Part shown: one piece after another, positions 16,945 through 25,174 of the stretch | Layout of the letters: every line of letters begins with the position of its first letter | Numbering within the stretch: position 1 is the stretch's first letter | Origin: Brevibacillus centrosporus | GTDB taxonomy: Bacteria > Bacillota > Bacilli > Brevibacillales > Brevibacillaceae | Direction of reading: 5' to 3' | Length of the DNA stretch: 55,032 bases | Assembly (NCBI RefSeq): GCF_003710815.1 | Contig: NZ_RHHP01000036.1 | Span: forward strand, 1-55,032 | The notes under the pieces: model-generated | What the model saw: the letters and a program-made list of their open reading frames with translations, nothing else | Databases searched by the model: none | What the model was told of the DNA's origin: nothing | Position numbers and translations under genes: made by a program

Positions 16945-18483
16945 TTGAATCTCGGTACGGTTTTTGATTGTGCGGTAAGTCGGTACCCGTTCCATGTCGC
17001 TCTCGTCGAGAATAACGAGCGATACACATTTGATGAAATAAACGAGGAAGTAAATCGGTTGGCGACTTCCATGTTGAAGCTCGGTGTAGCTAGAAGAGAC
17101 CGAGTGATGATGCTACTCAAAAACAGGAAAGAAGCTGTATGTATGTTTTGGGCGACTCAAAAGCTCGGGGCGATATTTACCCCGATCAGTATGAGGCTAT
17201 CGCCAGAGGATACCCAGTATTGCATCAACGATTCAGAGCCCAAAGTCGTCGTATATGAGAGCAATAGCCGTCGGGCGGTGATGGCTGCGAAATTTAGTGA
17301 GCGCCCCATTTTTATCGGGTTGGAACAAGGAGAGGGGGATCTTTCCTATGCCGACTTGGTGAAGAGAGGGACGCATCCGTTTGAAAGTGTAGGGGTGGAC
17401 GATGAGGATATCGCTATCATGCTGTACACGTCGGGAACTACTGGATTTCCAAAAGGGGTGCCTCGTTCCCATAAGAATGAATACGCTTCCACGATCGCGC
17501 ACATCATTCAAAATTCATATGCAACCTTCGATAGCACACTGGGCGTGATGCCTTTATACCACACGATGGGAATGCGTTCTTTGTTGGCCATGTGCGTGTT
17601 GAACGGGAAATACGTGCTGGCTCCAAGCTGGGATCCTCACTCTGCACTCACGCTGATTGAAAAAGAACGGATTAGCTGCTTATACATGATTCCCCGGCTG
17701 TACCATGAGTTACTGGAAGATTCATCTAGTTCCCAATCAGATCTGTCGGCACTCAAGAAGATCGGCTATGCGGGCGCTCCAATGTCAGAAGCGTTGATCA
17801 CGAAGTGTTTTCAGCGAATACAGCCAAAACATTTCGTCAATCATTACGGCAGTACCGAAATCTATACTTTCACTACTTGCTCCACACTGGACAAAAAGCC
17901 TGGTTGTGCTGGTAAGCCAGGCATTCATCAACGAGTAAAGCTGGTCACACCTGATCCTTCGGGCGGTTCTACTCCGCAAGACGAGGTACCTGCTGGTCAG
18001 GTGGGGGAGATCATCATTCATGCCGGCTCGGACGAAGCGTTCAAAGGATATTGGAATCGGCCTGACGCTACACGAAAGGCCATCCGAAACCAATGGTACT
18101 TCACAGGAGATCTTGGGAAGTTCGATGAAGATGGGGATTTGTACATTGTGGGCAGAATTGACGACATGCTGATTTCAGGAGGGGAGAACATTTCACCGAT
18201 AGAGGTAGAAAAGGTGCTTTCCAGTCACCCGAAAGTAGCAGAAGCAGTTGTGATCGGGCAGGAGGACGATAGATGGGGCCAGATTGTTGTTGCATTCATC
18301 GTTCCCCTCGATCCGGCGGTAACGGTGCAGGAGCTCGACCAATACTGCAAACATCACGCGAAGCTATCCAATACAAAACGACCACGGAAGTACCTGTTTG
18401 TCGACGAACTTCCGAGGAATGCTTCTGGAAAGATTATTCGACGAGAGCTTTCCAACGGTCTGACAGGAAGAAACGACGCATGA
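16945..18483 (+). CDS. Aryl-CoA-type ligase, second furoyl-CoA synthetase-like copy
   Basis: From TTG 16945 (AGGGGTGA 16932-16939 upstream) the protein has 512 residues. It is an adenylate-forming CoA ligase: P-loop YTSGTTGFPKGV, NHYGSTE, the hinge RIDDMLISGGENISPIE, and C-terminal catalytic Lys in NASGKIIRREL. Its C-terminal half resembles 4-chlorobenzoate-CoA ligase, so an aromatic or furan carboxylate is a likely substrate. It is a clear paralogue of the ligase at 25122, starting at the equivalent codon. A weak TTCAAA-N17-CATAAT promoter may lie at about 16880. It stands before the orphan response regulator at the head of the island. Confidence 0.82.
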   Translation: MNLGTVFDCAVSRYPFHVALVENNERYTFDEINEEVNRLATSMLKLGVARRDRVMMLLKNRKEAVCMFWATQKLGAIFTPISMRLSPEDTQYCINDSEPKVVVYESNSRRAVMAAKFSERPIFIGLEQGEGDLSYADLVKRGTHPFESVGVDDEDIAIMLYTSGTTGFPKGVPRSHKNEYASTIAHIIQNSYATFDSTLGVMPLYHTMGMRSLLAMCVLNGKYVLAPSWDPHSALTLIEKERISCLYMIPRLYHELLEDSSSSQSDLSALKKIGYAGAPMSEALITKCFQRIQPKHFVNHYGSTEIYTFTTCSTLDKKPGCAGKPGIHQRVKLVTPDPSGGSTPQDEVPAGQVGEIIIHAGSDEAFKGYWNRPDATRKAIRNQWYFTGDLGKFDEDGDLYIVGRIDDMLISGGENISPIEVEKVLSSHPKVAEAVVIGQEDDRWGQIVVAFIVPLDPAVTVQELDQYCKHHAKLSNTKRPRKYLFVDELPRNASGKIIRRELSNGLTGRNDA

Positions 18484-18499
18484 GAAAGAGGCGATAATT

Positions 18500-19264
18500 T
18501 TGTCTGGACTGCTCATTATCGATGATGAAATAGAAAGCAGTGAAGATATCCGATCGATTCTTATGGGAAGCCAGTACAATTACCTTCCAATTTATGAATG
18601 TGATAGTGCGCAAAAAGGATTGGGACTTGTTCGTAACTATCACCCGAACATGGTGATACTCGATTTGTCATTGCCTGATTTGGACGGGATCGAATGCGGT
18701 AAGATGATCCTGGAACAAAGTCCGCATATTCCCGTCGTCGTTCTCACGCATATCCAGATGTTCGAGGTAGTACAAGCCGTCATCAACGCGGGTTTTTCAG
18801 GGTATCTGTTAAAGCCGGTTTCGAAGATAGAGTTCCTTGGCACCTTAAACCGGCTATTGATACCGCAGCTGTTTAAGGAAACCCAGTCGGTGAGAAAACC
18901 AGGCGTTTCCCAAGAACCGGTTGAGATCGATTTCGGAAATCCGATTCAGAGCGCCATCCACTACATTCATAGCCAATATCACGAGCCAATCACTCTGAAT
19001 GATGTCGCAGACCGCGTCTATCTCAGCGGGTCCCATTTTAGCCGATTATTTAAAGCGGAAATGAGGATCACATTTATCGAGTACTTGACCAAGCATAGGG
19101 TGGAGCAGGCAAAAAAACTGTTGAAAATGACATCGCTACCCATTGAGGTCATTGCAAACAACGCTGGTTTTACCAACGCTGGTTACTTCGCGACCACTTT
19201 CAAGCGTTTGGAAAATATAACCCCGAGTGAATACCGGCAGATGTTTTCCAGTCTTCTTTCCTAA
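18500..19264 (+). CDS. Response regulator with AraC-type DNA-binding domain (orphan)
   Basis: The 254-residue protein starts at TTG 18500 with AAAGAGGCG upstream. The receiver domain has the acidic pair in LLIIDDE, a phospho-acceptor Asp in MVILDLSLPD (about residue 53), and Lys in LLKPVSK. The C-terminal AraC domain has two helix-turn-helix motifs (LNDVADRVYLSGSHFSRLFK and PIEVIANNAGFTNAGYFATTF). This is the YesN-like layout. It is 16 bases after the ligase and before the molybdenum hydroxylase operon, so it is the probable regulator of the island. No kinase gene is adjacent; the PAS kinase at 37484 is a candidate partner. Confidence 0.88.
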   Translation: MSGLLIIDDEIESSEDIRSILMGSQYNYLPIYECDSAQKGLGLVRNYHPNMVILDLSLPDLDGIECGKMILEQSPHIPVVVLTHIQMFEVVQAVINAGFSGYLLKPVSKIEFLGTLNRLLIPQLFKETQSVRKPGVSQEPVEIDFGNPIQSAIHYIHSQYHEPITLNDVADRVYLSGSHFSRLFKAEMRITFIEYLTKHRVEQAKKLLKMTSLPIEVIANNAGFTNAGYFATTFKRLENITPSEYRQMFSSLLS

Positions 19265-19377
19265 AGGGAAGATTGAGCAAAAATGTGGAAACGAGATTGG
19301 AAAAAATGTAAAACCGCACAATTCAAAATATTCCTATGATAGAAGCATGCACTTCCAAGATTTGAGGTGATACAGAA

Positions 19378-20487
19378 TTGATGGAGATCTATGAAGGGTT
19401 GAAGCACTGCCTGGAAAACAAGCAACGAGCAGTCCTAGCGACAATCATTGAAGTAGACGGGTCCACCTACAGGCGTGAAGGGGCGAGCTGTTTCATTACA
19501 GAAGACGGCAAAGTGCTGGGGACCGTGAGTGCTGGGTGCGTCGAAGGGGATTTGTTTGAGCATGCTAGGGACGTTCTCGAATCGGGAAGAGCGCGAACGC
19601 AGCATTATGATTTCCGGTCGGAGGAAGATTTGCTCTGGGGCATGGGAGTAGGCTGCAATGGCGCTATGAAGATTCTTCTGCAGCCATTTGATCCCGTTCG
19701 ATACCCTGCATACACCAATCATGTGTTCCAGATGTATGAGAAGAAAGTCTTCTGTCGGAAGGAGTTTATTGTAGGTATCGTAATTGATACGGCTGATCCT
19801 TCCACACATCAAATTGGAACCCCTTACATTTTTGAACAAGATGAGCGAAGTACGCCGAGGATACGCAATGGATCCAGGGGGCTCGTCCATTGGGAGTTGA
19901 AAGATGTTCAAGTCACCCTGTACGTGGAGACGGTTCAGCCTCGCCCCATGCTAGTGGTATATGGAGCGGGTCCGGATGCAATCCCACTGGTTCAGGGAGC
20001 GAGCAGGCTCGGATGGCATGTGACGCTCATTGATCATCGAGAGCATGCACTCTGCCATCAGGCCTTTGCATCAGCAGACCGATTGCAGCTAATCAGTCGA
20101 GAGGATTACGGGAATCTTTACGTGGACGAGAATGCGTATGTCGTAGTGATGACTCACAATTACCTGCTGGATGCAAAGGTAGTGAAAAGAATGATTGACT
20201 CTACGATCCCTTATCTGGGCGTACTCGGTCCACGCAAAAGAATCGAGCGGATTCTCCAGGAAATCCACACAGAACAGAAAAGGCCTATAGTCGTTGATTT
20301 TGCAAAACTGCATGCACCGATCGGATTGGATATCGGAGCTGATTCACCCGAGGAAATCGCCTTGAGCATCTTGGCAGAGCTCACAAGCTGCCGGAATCGG
20401 CGAGGTGGCCAGTCCCTGAGATTACGCAACGAACCGCTGCATGAGCGACACGAGTTTGTCTCAGAGAAGGTACTGGCACAAAGGTGA
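19378..20487 (+). CDS. XdhC/CoxI-family molybdenum hydroxylase maturation factor
   Basis: The 369-residue protein has the XdhC N-terminal domain (AVLATIIEVDGSTYRREGA at about 19-37, GTVSAGCVEGDLFEHA at about 49-64) and a C-terminal Rossmann-like XdhC domain (VVYGAGPDAIPLV, LGPRKRIERIL, DIGADSPEEIALSI). XdhC proteins bind and sulfurate the molybdenum cofactor before it is inserted into xanthine-oxidase-type enzymes. The start is TTG 19378 or ATG 19381, both served by GAGGTGAT. It precedes the broken MocA and the hydroxylase subunits, as expected for its role. Confidence 0.9.
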   Translation: MMEIYEGLKHCLENKQRAVLATIIEVDGSTYRREGASCFITEDGKVLGTVSAGCVEGDLFEHARDVLESGRARTQHYDFRSEEDLLWGMGVGCNGAMKILLQPFDPVRYPAYTNHVFQMYEKKVFCRKEFIVGIVIDTADPSTHQIGTPYIFEQDERSTPRIRNGSRGLVHWELKDVQVTLYVETVQPRPMLVVYGAGPDAIPLVQGASRLGWHVTLIDHREHALCHQAFASADRLQLISREDYGNLYVDENAYVVVMTHNYLLDAKVVKRMIDSTIPYLGVLGPRKRIERILQEIHTEQKRPIVVDFAKLHAPIGLDIGADSPEEIALSILAELTSCRNRRGGQSLRLRNEPLHERHEFVSEKVLAQR

Positions 20488-20839
20488 ATTCTAGAGTCGG
20501 GATTGTCATAATGGCTGCAGGTTTTTCTAAGAGGATGGGCTGCCAGAAATTGCTCTTGCCCTATGGACCCCAAAGCCTGTTGAGGCACGTAGTTAAAAAA
20601 AGGGTTGAATACAACAGCAAGCGAGGCCGTTGTTGTACTTAATTCTCAGTTTGAAGATTTGTTTAGTGAGATATCGAATTTGCCTATCTGGGTAATCGAC
20701 CCGTTGACGGTGGACTTGTGTTGCTGGCAGATCAGCCGGGAATCGAGCCAGCCGTCCTAGAAGTGGTGATTGACCGGTTTGGACAGACAGAAAAAGGAAT
20801 CGTTCAAGCAGCAATCCAGTTTGGAGGGAGCGGCAAGTG
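20484..20839 (+). pseudogene. mocA: MocA-like molybdenum cofactor cytidylyltransferase, broken
   Basis: The GTG at 20484 overlaps the xdhC stop and opens a frame reading VGIVIMAAGFSKRMGCQKLLLP, the nucleotide-binding start of MobA/MocA proteins. The frame is lost near 20615. The second frame then gives EAVVVLNSQFEDLF and LPIWVID. A third segment reads LLADQPGIEPAVLEVVIDRF and ends in GSGK at TGA 20837-20839. Both the centre (about 30 residues including the NPxxxxG region) and the C-terminal third are missing. A full enzyme is about 200 residues; here there are fragments only. Its last bases still overlap the start of the large hydroxylase subunit, keeping the operon spacing. Confidence 0.82.
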
Positions 20840-23263
20840 AACAAGCAGCATATTGGCAAACCGATGGCGCGAGTAGAGGATGCGCGGCTGACGTCTGGGC
20901 AAGGCAGCTTTATCGAGGATATGAACCCGCTGCCCAACATCCATCACGCCGCCATCCTGCGCAGCCCTTATCCCCATGCCCGCATCAAGGCGATTCGCAC
21001 GGAACAGGCCGAACAGATGCCTGGCGTGAAAGGAATCGTGACGGGCAAAGATGTGGTGGAGTTGACCCATCCGTTTCCAGTAGGGGTAACCGCTCCGGTC
21101 AAGTATTACTCCTTGGCGGTAGACAAAGTCCGCTATGTAGGAGAGCCAGTGGCCGTTGTCGTGGCGAAAAACAGGTATCTCGCAGAAGATGCGCTGGAGC
21201 GGATTGAAGTGGAGTACGAACCACTCCCTGCCGTCGTCGATATCGAGACGTCCCTTCTTGCGGACAGTCCCATTCTTCACGACGAGGTAGGCTCCAACAT
21301 CGCCAACCACCGCACATTCTCGTATGGAGACCCCGACAAGGCTTTCCGCGAGGCGGAGCTTGTGGTGAAGCACAAATTCATGTTTCCCAAATACAGCGCC
21401 ACACCAGTGGAGACGTACGGAGTCATCGCCCACTATCAATCAAGCAGCGACAGCCTGACGATCTGGTCTAATTTCCACGGTCCGTTCACCTTGCAATCGG
21501 TCATGGCGGCAGCTTTGCGGATCAACAGCAACCAGCTGCGAATCATGATCCCCAAGGATGTGGGGGGAAGCTACGGAATCAAGTCGGGGGTATATCCCTA
21601 CATGGTGCTGATGGGGGTCGTCTCGAAAAAGGTAGGCTTGCCCGTGAAGTGGATCGAGGATCGCCAGGAACATCTGATGGCGAGCTCGAGCGGAACGGAC
21701 AGGGTGACCTGGATCGAGGCAGCCGTGAAGCGAGATGGGACCGTGACTGGCTTGCGGATGAAAATGGTGGATAGCGTCGGGGCTTATGTCCGGGCACCTG
21801 AGCCAGCTTGTCTGTACCGGACGCACTCCAACAGCACCGGCGCCTATCGGATCGAGCATCTTGCCATGGAAACCATCGCGGTCATGACCAACAAAAGTCC
21901 GACCGGGCTGATCCGGGGCTACGGCGGGCAGCAGATGTACTTTCCGTTGGAGCGGATCATGCACATGGTGGCGACGAAGCTGGGGCTGGACCCGGCTGAG
22001 GTCCTGCGGCGGAATTTGATAGCCAAAGAGGAATTCCCGTATCAGACACCGTCGGGTGGAATTTACGACAGCGGTGACTATCGGCAGGCGTTTGAAAAGC
22101 TGATGAGCATGGCGAAGTACGAGGAGTTTCGAGAGCGTCAGGCAAAAGCCAGACAGGAAGGCAGATATTTGGGGATCGGTTTGGCTTGCATCGTCGAACC
22201 ATCCGGCTCCAACATGGGCTACATCACTGTCGCATTGACCCCGGAAGAGCGGGGAAGGTCGTTGCCAAAGTCAGGGTGCGCGGAAGGTGCCACAGTCTCG
22301 ATTGATCCGATGGGCGGCATCAGTGTCCGAATCAGCACGGCCCCTACTGGGCAAGGTCATGAAACCGTCTCGGCTCAGATCGTGGGAGAAGTGCTTGGAG
22401 TGGACCCGCGAACGGTCAAGGTGATCGCGGAGATGGATACGCTGACCAGCCCATGGTCGGTAGCCTCGGGCAGCTACTCCAGCCGCTTTGGCCCTATCGG
22501 ATCGAGCGCCGTTTATCAGGCGGCGGGAAAAGTCCGGGAAAAGCTGCTTCGGATCGCAGCCGATCAACTGGGGCGCTCGCCTGATGAACTGGTCATGGAA
22601 ACGGGCAAGGTTGTGGTGCGAGACGACCCAACCAAACAAATCTCGCTCAAGCGGCTTGTCGGTTCCGCCCACTGGAACCCGCAAGGATTGCCGGCGGGAA
22701 CGGAGCCAGGCATTCACGAGACCGCCTTTTACACGATTCCGACTGCGCTGCCTCCCGATGAAAACGATTTGATCAATGGTTCGGCCACCTACGGATTTGT
22801 CGCCGATGCGGTCACAGTCGAAGTCGATCCCGCGACCGGCGATGTGCAAATCCTGGACTATTTCACCATCCATGACGCAGGCGTGCTCCTGAATCCTCTT
22901 ATCGCCGACGGCCAGATCATGGGCGGGTTGGCGCACGGATTGGGCGGCGCGCTTTACGAGGAGCTGGCCTACGACAAGAACGGTCAGTTTCTGGCAGGGA
23001 GCTTTATGGATTACCTGTGTCCGACAGCTACAGAGATTCCAAAGGTGACCATCGCACACATCGAGACGCCATCGCCATTGACGCCTCTCGGGGCAAAGGG
23101 CTTGGGAGAAGGCAATACGATGAGTGCGCCAGTAGTGATCGCCAATGCGGTTGCAGACGCCATTTCCCCATACGGTGTCACGATCGACACGCTGCCCTTG
23201 TCGCCAAACCGGATCTGGTCATGGATACAACAAGCGAAGAGCAAAGAGGAGGAATTGGTATGA
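20837..23263 (+). CDS. hmfA: Molybdenum hydroxylase large subunit (furoyl-CoA dehydrogenase HmfA-like)
   Basis: The 808-residue protein is a xanthine-oxidase/CoxL-family molybdopterin subunit: IGKPMARVEDARLTSGQGSF at the start, YVGEPVAVVVA, IRGYGGQQMYF, GQGHETVSAQ, SPWSVASGSYSSRF and GAKGLGEGN, where the Glu fits the catalytic position. The copper-binding VAYRCSFR loop of true CO dehydrogenase is absent, so this hydroxylates an organic substrate. With the following CoxG, FAD and 2Fe-2S subunits, an aryl-CoA ligase, an enoyl-CoA hydratase homologue and a UbiD enzyme, the set matches furoyl-CoA dehydrogenase (HmfABC). Nicotinate or other heterocycle hydroxylases are alternatives. GTG start overlaps the mocA relic. 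Confidence 0.78.
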   Translation: MNKQHIGKPMARVEDARLTSGQGSFIEDMNPLPNIHHAAILRSPYPHARIKAIRTEQAEQMPGVKGIVTGKDVVELTHPFPVGVTAPVKYYSLAVDKVRYVGEPVAVVVAKNRYLAEDALERIEVEYEPLPAVVDIETSLLADSPILHDEVGSNIANHRTFSYGDPDKAFREAELVVKHKFMFPKYSATPVETYGVIAHYQSSSDSLTIWSNFHGPFTLQSVMAAALRINSNQLRIMIPKDVGGSYGIKSGVYPYMVLMGVVSKKVGLPVKWIEDRQEHLMASSSGTDRVTWIEAAVKRDGTVTGLRMKMVDSVGAYVRAPEPACLYRTHSNSTGAYRIEHLAMETIAVMTNKSPTGLIRGYGGQQMYFPLERIMHMVATKLGLDPAEVLRRNLIAKEEFPYQTPSGGIYDSGDYRQAFEKLMSMAKYEEFRERQAKARQEGRYLGIGLACIVEPSGSNMGYITVALTPEERGRSLPKSGCAEGATVSIDPMGGISVRISTAPTGQGHETVSAQIVGEVLGVDPRTVKVIAEMDTLTSPWSVASGSYSSRFGPIGSSAVYQAAGKVREKLLRIAADQLGRSPDELVMETGKVVVRDDPTKQISLKRLVGSAHWNPQGLPAGTEPGIHETAFYTIPTALPPDENDLINGSATYGFVADAVTVEVDPATGDVQILDYFTIHDAGVLLNPLIADGQIMGGLAHGLGGALYEELAYDKNGQFLAGSFMDYLCPTATEIPKVTIAHIETPSPLTPLGAKGLGEGNTMSAPVVIANAVADAISPYGVTIDTLPLSPNRIWSWIQQAKSKEEELV

Positions 23264-23715
23264 ACGGAAATGGATCTGTCGAGCTGAATGCCTCGGTCGA
23301 GCAAGTATGGGCAAAAATCCTCGATCCCGAGGTGCTGGCCGAGTGCATCATGGGGTGCAAGGAATTGGTGCTGCTAGAGGATGGGAAGTACCGCGCCGAC
23401 CTGGCAGTAGGAGTTGCCGCGGTGAAAGGAAAGTATGACGCGACGATTCAGCTGACCGATGTGGAAGAGCTGAAAAGCTACAAACTGATCGTACGCGGAG
23501 AGGGGGCCCCGGGCTTTGTAGAAGCAGAAGGCCTAATCGAACTGATCCCGGCAGAAGAGGGAACCACCACACTCACCTATGCGTATCAAGCAGAGGTCGG
23601 GGGGAAGGTAGCGTCGATCGGCCAGCGGATGCTTGGCGGGGTCGCAAAGCTGTTGATCTCAGACTTTTTCAAAAAGATGAAAAAACAAGTGGAAAATGAA
23701 CAAAAAACAGCCTGA
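23260..23715 (+). CDS. CoxG-family SRPBCC protein (hydroxylase assembly/membrane anchor)
   Basis: From ATG 23260, overlapping the stop of the large subunit by four bases and preceded by AGAGGAGG, the protein has 151 residues. It shows the CoxG pattern: a START-like domain with SVEQVWAKILDPEVLAECIMGCK (about 10-32), the central beta strands, and GQRMLGGVAKLL with a C-terminal lysine-rich helix. CoxG proteins help attach CO-dehydrogenase-type enzymes to the membrane or assist their assembly. Its place between the large and FAD subunits supports a role in this complex. Confidence 0.87.
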   Translation: MNGNGSVELNASVEQVWAKILDPEVLAECIMGCKELVLLEDGKYRADLAVGVAAVKGKYDATIQLTDVEELKSYKLIVRGEGAPGFVEAEGLIELIPAEEGTTTLTYAYQAEVGGKVASIGQRMLGGVAKLLISDFFKKMKKQVENEQKTA

Positions 23716-23738
23716 CATCAGATGCGGAGGGGTTTGAG

Positions 23739-24623
23739 GTGAAACCGGCAGCTTTTGATTATCTTCGTCCCTCCAATGTGGAGGAGGCGTGTCAACTGTT
23801 ATTGGAGTACGGGGAGGAAGGAAAGCTGATCGCTGGCGGACAAAGTTTGCTTCCGATTCTCAACATGCGGCTATCCACTCCTGAGTTCCTCATTGACATT
23901 AGCGGATTGCAAGAATTGAAGTACATCCACTCGGAAGGGGATTGGCTGAACATCGGGGCATTGACACGGCAGCGAGATGTAGAGAGATCGGCCTTGGTGA
24001 AGGAAGCGGCACCGCTCCTGTCGGAGGCACTGCCGTACATCGGGCACATGCAGACACGCAATCGCGGGACGTTCGGCGGCAGCCTGGTCCATGCCGACCC
24101 GACCGCTGAGATTCCCTTGTCACTTTTGGCATTGAACGCGTCGGTCGTCGTTCAAAGCGCAGAGGGGGCCAGGGAGGTCGAGCTGAACGATTTTTTCATC
24201 ACGTATTTGACGACGGACATCATGCCTGGAGAGATTTTGCGGGAAGTGAAGATTCCTGTGGGGTCGATTCCCATGGGCTACTCGTTCCAAGAGTACAGCA
24301 GAAAACACGGAGATTTCGCGCTGGTGGCGGCAGCATGCGTATTGGATACCGACGAACAAAATCGGATCACGGGGGTCAGACTCACGCTGGGCGGAGTAGA
24401 TGCTGTTCCGGTGCTCGCAGCGGATGCAGCGGACTTGCTCATCGGTGAAAAACTGACAGACACCCTGCTGCAGGAAGCCAGCCGCGCAGCCTCCGCACAC
24501 GTCGATCCCGAGGGTGACCTGCACGCTTCGCGGGAATACCGCCTCCATCTCGCGCAGGTGTTTGCTGCAAAGGTAATGGAAACCGCATACAACCGCGCAG
24601 TAGCAAAGGGGGGGACAGCGTGA
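23739..24623 (+). CDS. hmfB: Molybdenum hydroxylase FAD subunit (HmfB-like, CoxM family)
   Basis: The 294-residue protein has the FAD-binding PCMH signatures AGGQSLLPILNMRL (about 32-45) and TRNRGTFGGSLVHADPTAEIP (about 107-127) and the C-terminal CO-dehydrogenase flavoprotein domain. It transfers electrons from the Fe-S subunit to the acceptor. The cysteine-rich insertion that carries a 4Fe-4S cluster in 4-hydroxybenzoyl-CoA reductase is absent, which argues against that enzyme. Start GTG 23739 has GGAGGGG (23726-23732) upstream. The stop overlaps the next GTG start by four bases. Confidence 0.84.
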   Translation: MKPAAFDYLRPSNVEEACQLLLEYGEEGKLIAGGQSLLPILNMRLSTPEFLIDISGLQELKYIHSEGDWLNIGALTRQRDVERSALVKEAAPLLSEALPYIGHMQTRNRGTFGGSLVHADPTAEIPLSLLALNASVVVQSAEGAREVELNDFFITYLTTDIMPGEILREVKIPVGSIPMGYSFQEYSRKHGDFALVAAACVLDTDEQNRITGVRLTLGGVDAVPVLAADAADLLIGEKLTDTLLQEASRAASAHVDPEGDLHASREYRLHLAQVFAAKVMETAYNRAVAKGGTA

Positions 24624-25174
24624 TCAAGGTAAATCGGAACGAATGGTTCAACCTCCGTATGCAAGTAAACGGCAAGCGCTATGAGGAGCGTGTCGAACCG
24701 CGGAAGCTGCTGAGCGACTTTTTGCGGGAGGATTGCGGCCTGACTGGGACTCACGTCGGCTGCGAGCATGGCGTCTGTGGCGCATGTACGGTGCTGGTGG
24801 ACGGCAGCGCCGTCCGCAGCTGCCTGATGTTTGCCATTCAGGCGGAGGGAGCGGAAATCACGACGGTGGAGGGACTCGCCCAAGGCGGCATACCTCATCC
24901 TCTGCAAGATGCGTTTTCCGAGTGCCATGCCCTGCAATGCGGTTTTTGTACACCGGGAATTCTGATGTCCTCTGTGGAGTTTTTGGAGACCCATTCCAAT
25001 CCAGGTACAGAAGAGATCAAAGACATGCTCTCGGGTCATTTGTGCAGGTGCACGGGGTACAAGGGAATTGTAGAAGCTGTGCAGAGAGTGGTACACAGAC
25101 AGAAGGAAGGTGAAGAAGCGAGTGGATCTGGGGACGCTGTTTCAATTTGCAGTCGAACGACACCCGCAGTTTGA
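24620..25174 (+). CDS. hmfC: Molybdenum hydroxylase 2Fe-2S subunit (HmfC-like, CoxS family)
   Basis: The 184-residue protein has both cluster-binding regions: the plant-ferredoxin-type CEHGVCGACTVLVDG with a further Cys in SCLMF, and the helical-domain set CGFCTPG plus CRCTGY. It passes electrons from the molybdenum site to the FAD subunit. The start GTG overlaps the FAD gene (GTGA). The protein is about 15-20 residues longer at the C-terminus than most CoxS subunits. That tail (about 164-184) overlaps the start of the ligase gene by 53 bases and may have grown by loss of a stop codon. Confidence 0.86.
   Translation: MIKVNRNEWFNLRMQVNGKRYEERVEPRKLLSDFLREDCGLTGTHVGCEHGVCGACTVLVDGSAVRSCLMFAIQAEGAEITTVEGLAQGGIPHPLQDAFSECHALQCGFCTPGILMSSVEFLETHSNPGTEEIKDMLSGHLCRCTGYKGIVEAVQRVVHRQKEGEEASGSGDAVSICSRTTPAV

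Noticed and set aside
20837..25174. Aerobic CO dehydrogenase (CoxLMS)
   Set aside because: The large subunit lacks the copper-binding VAYRCSFR loop, and the operon carries a CoA ligase and hydratase homologue, which fit an organic-acid pathway.
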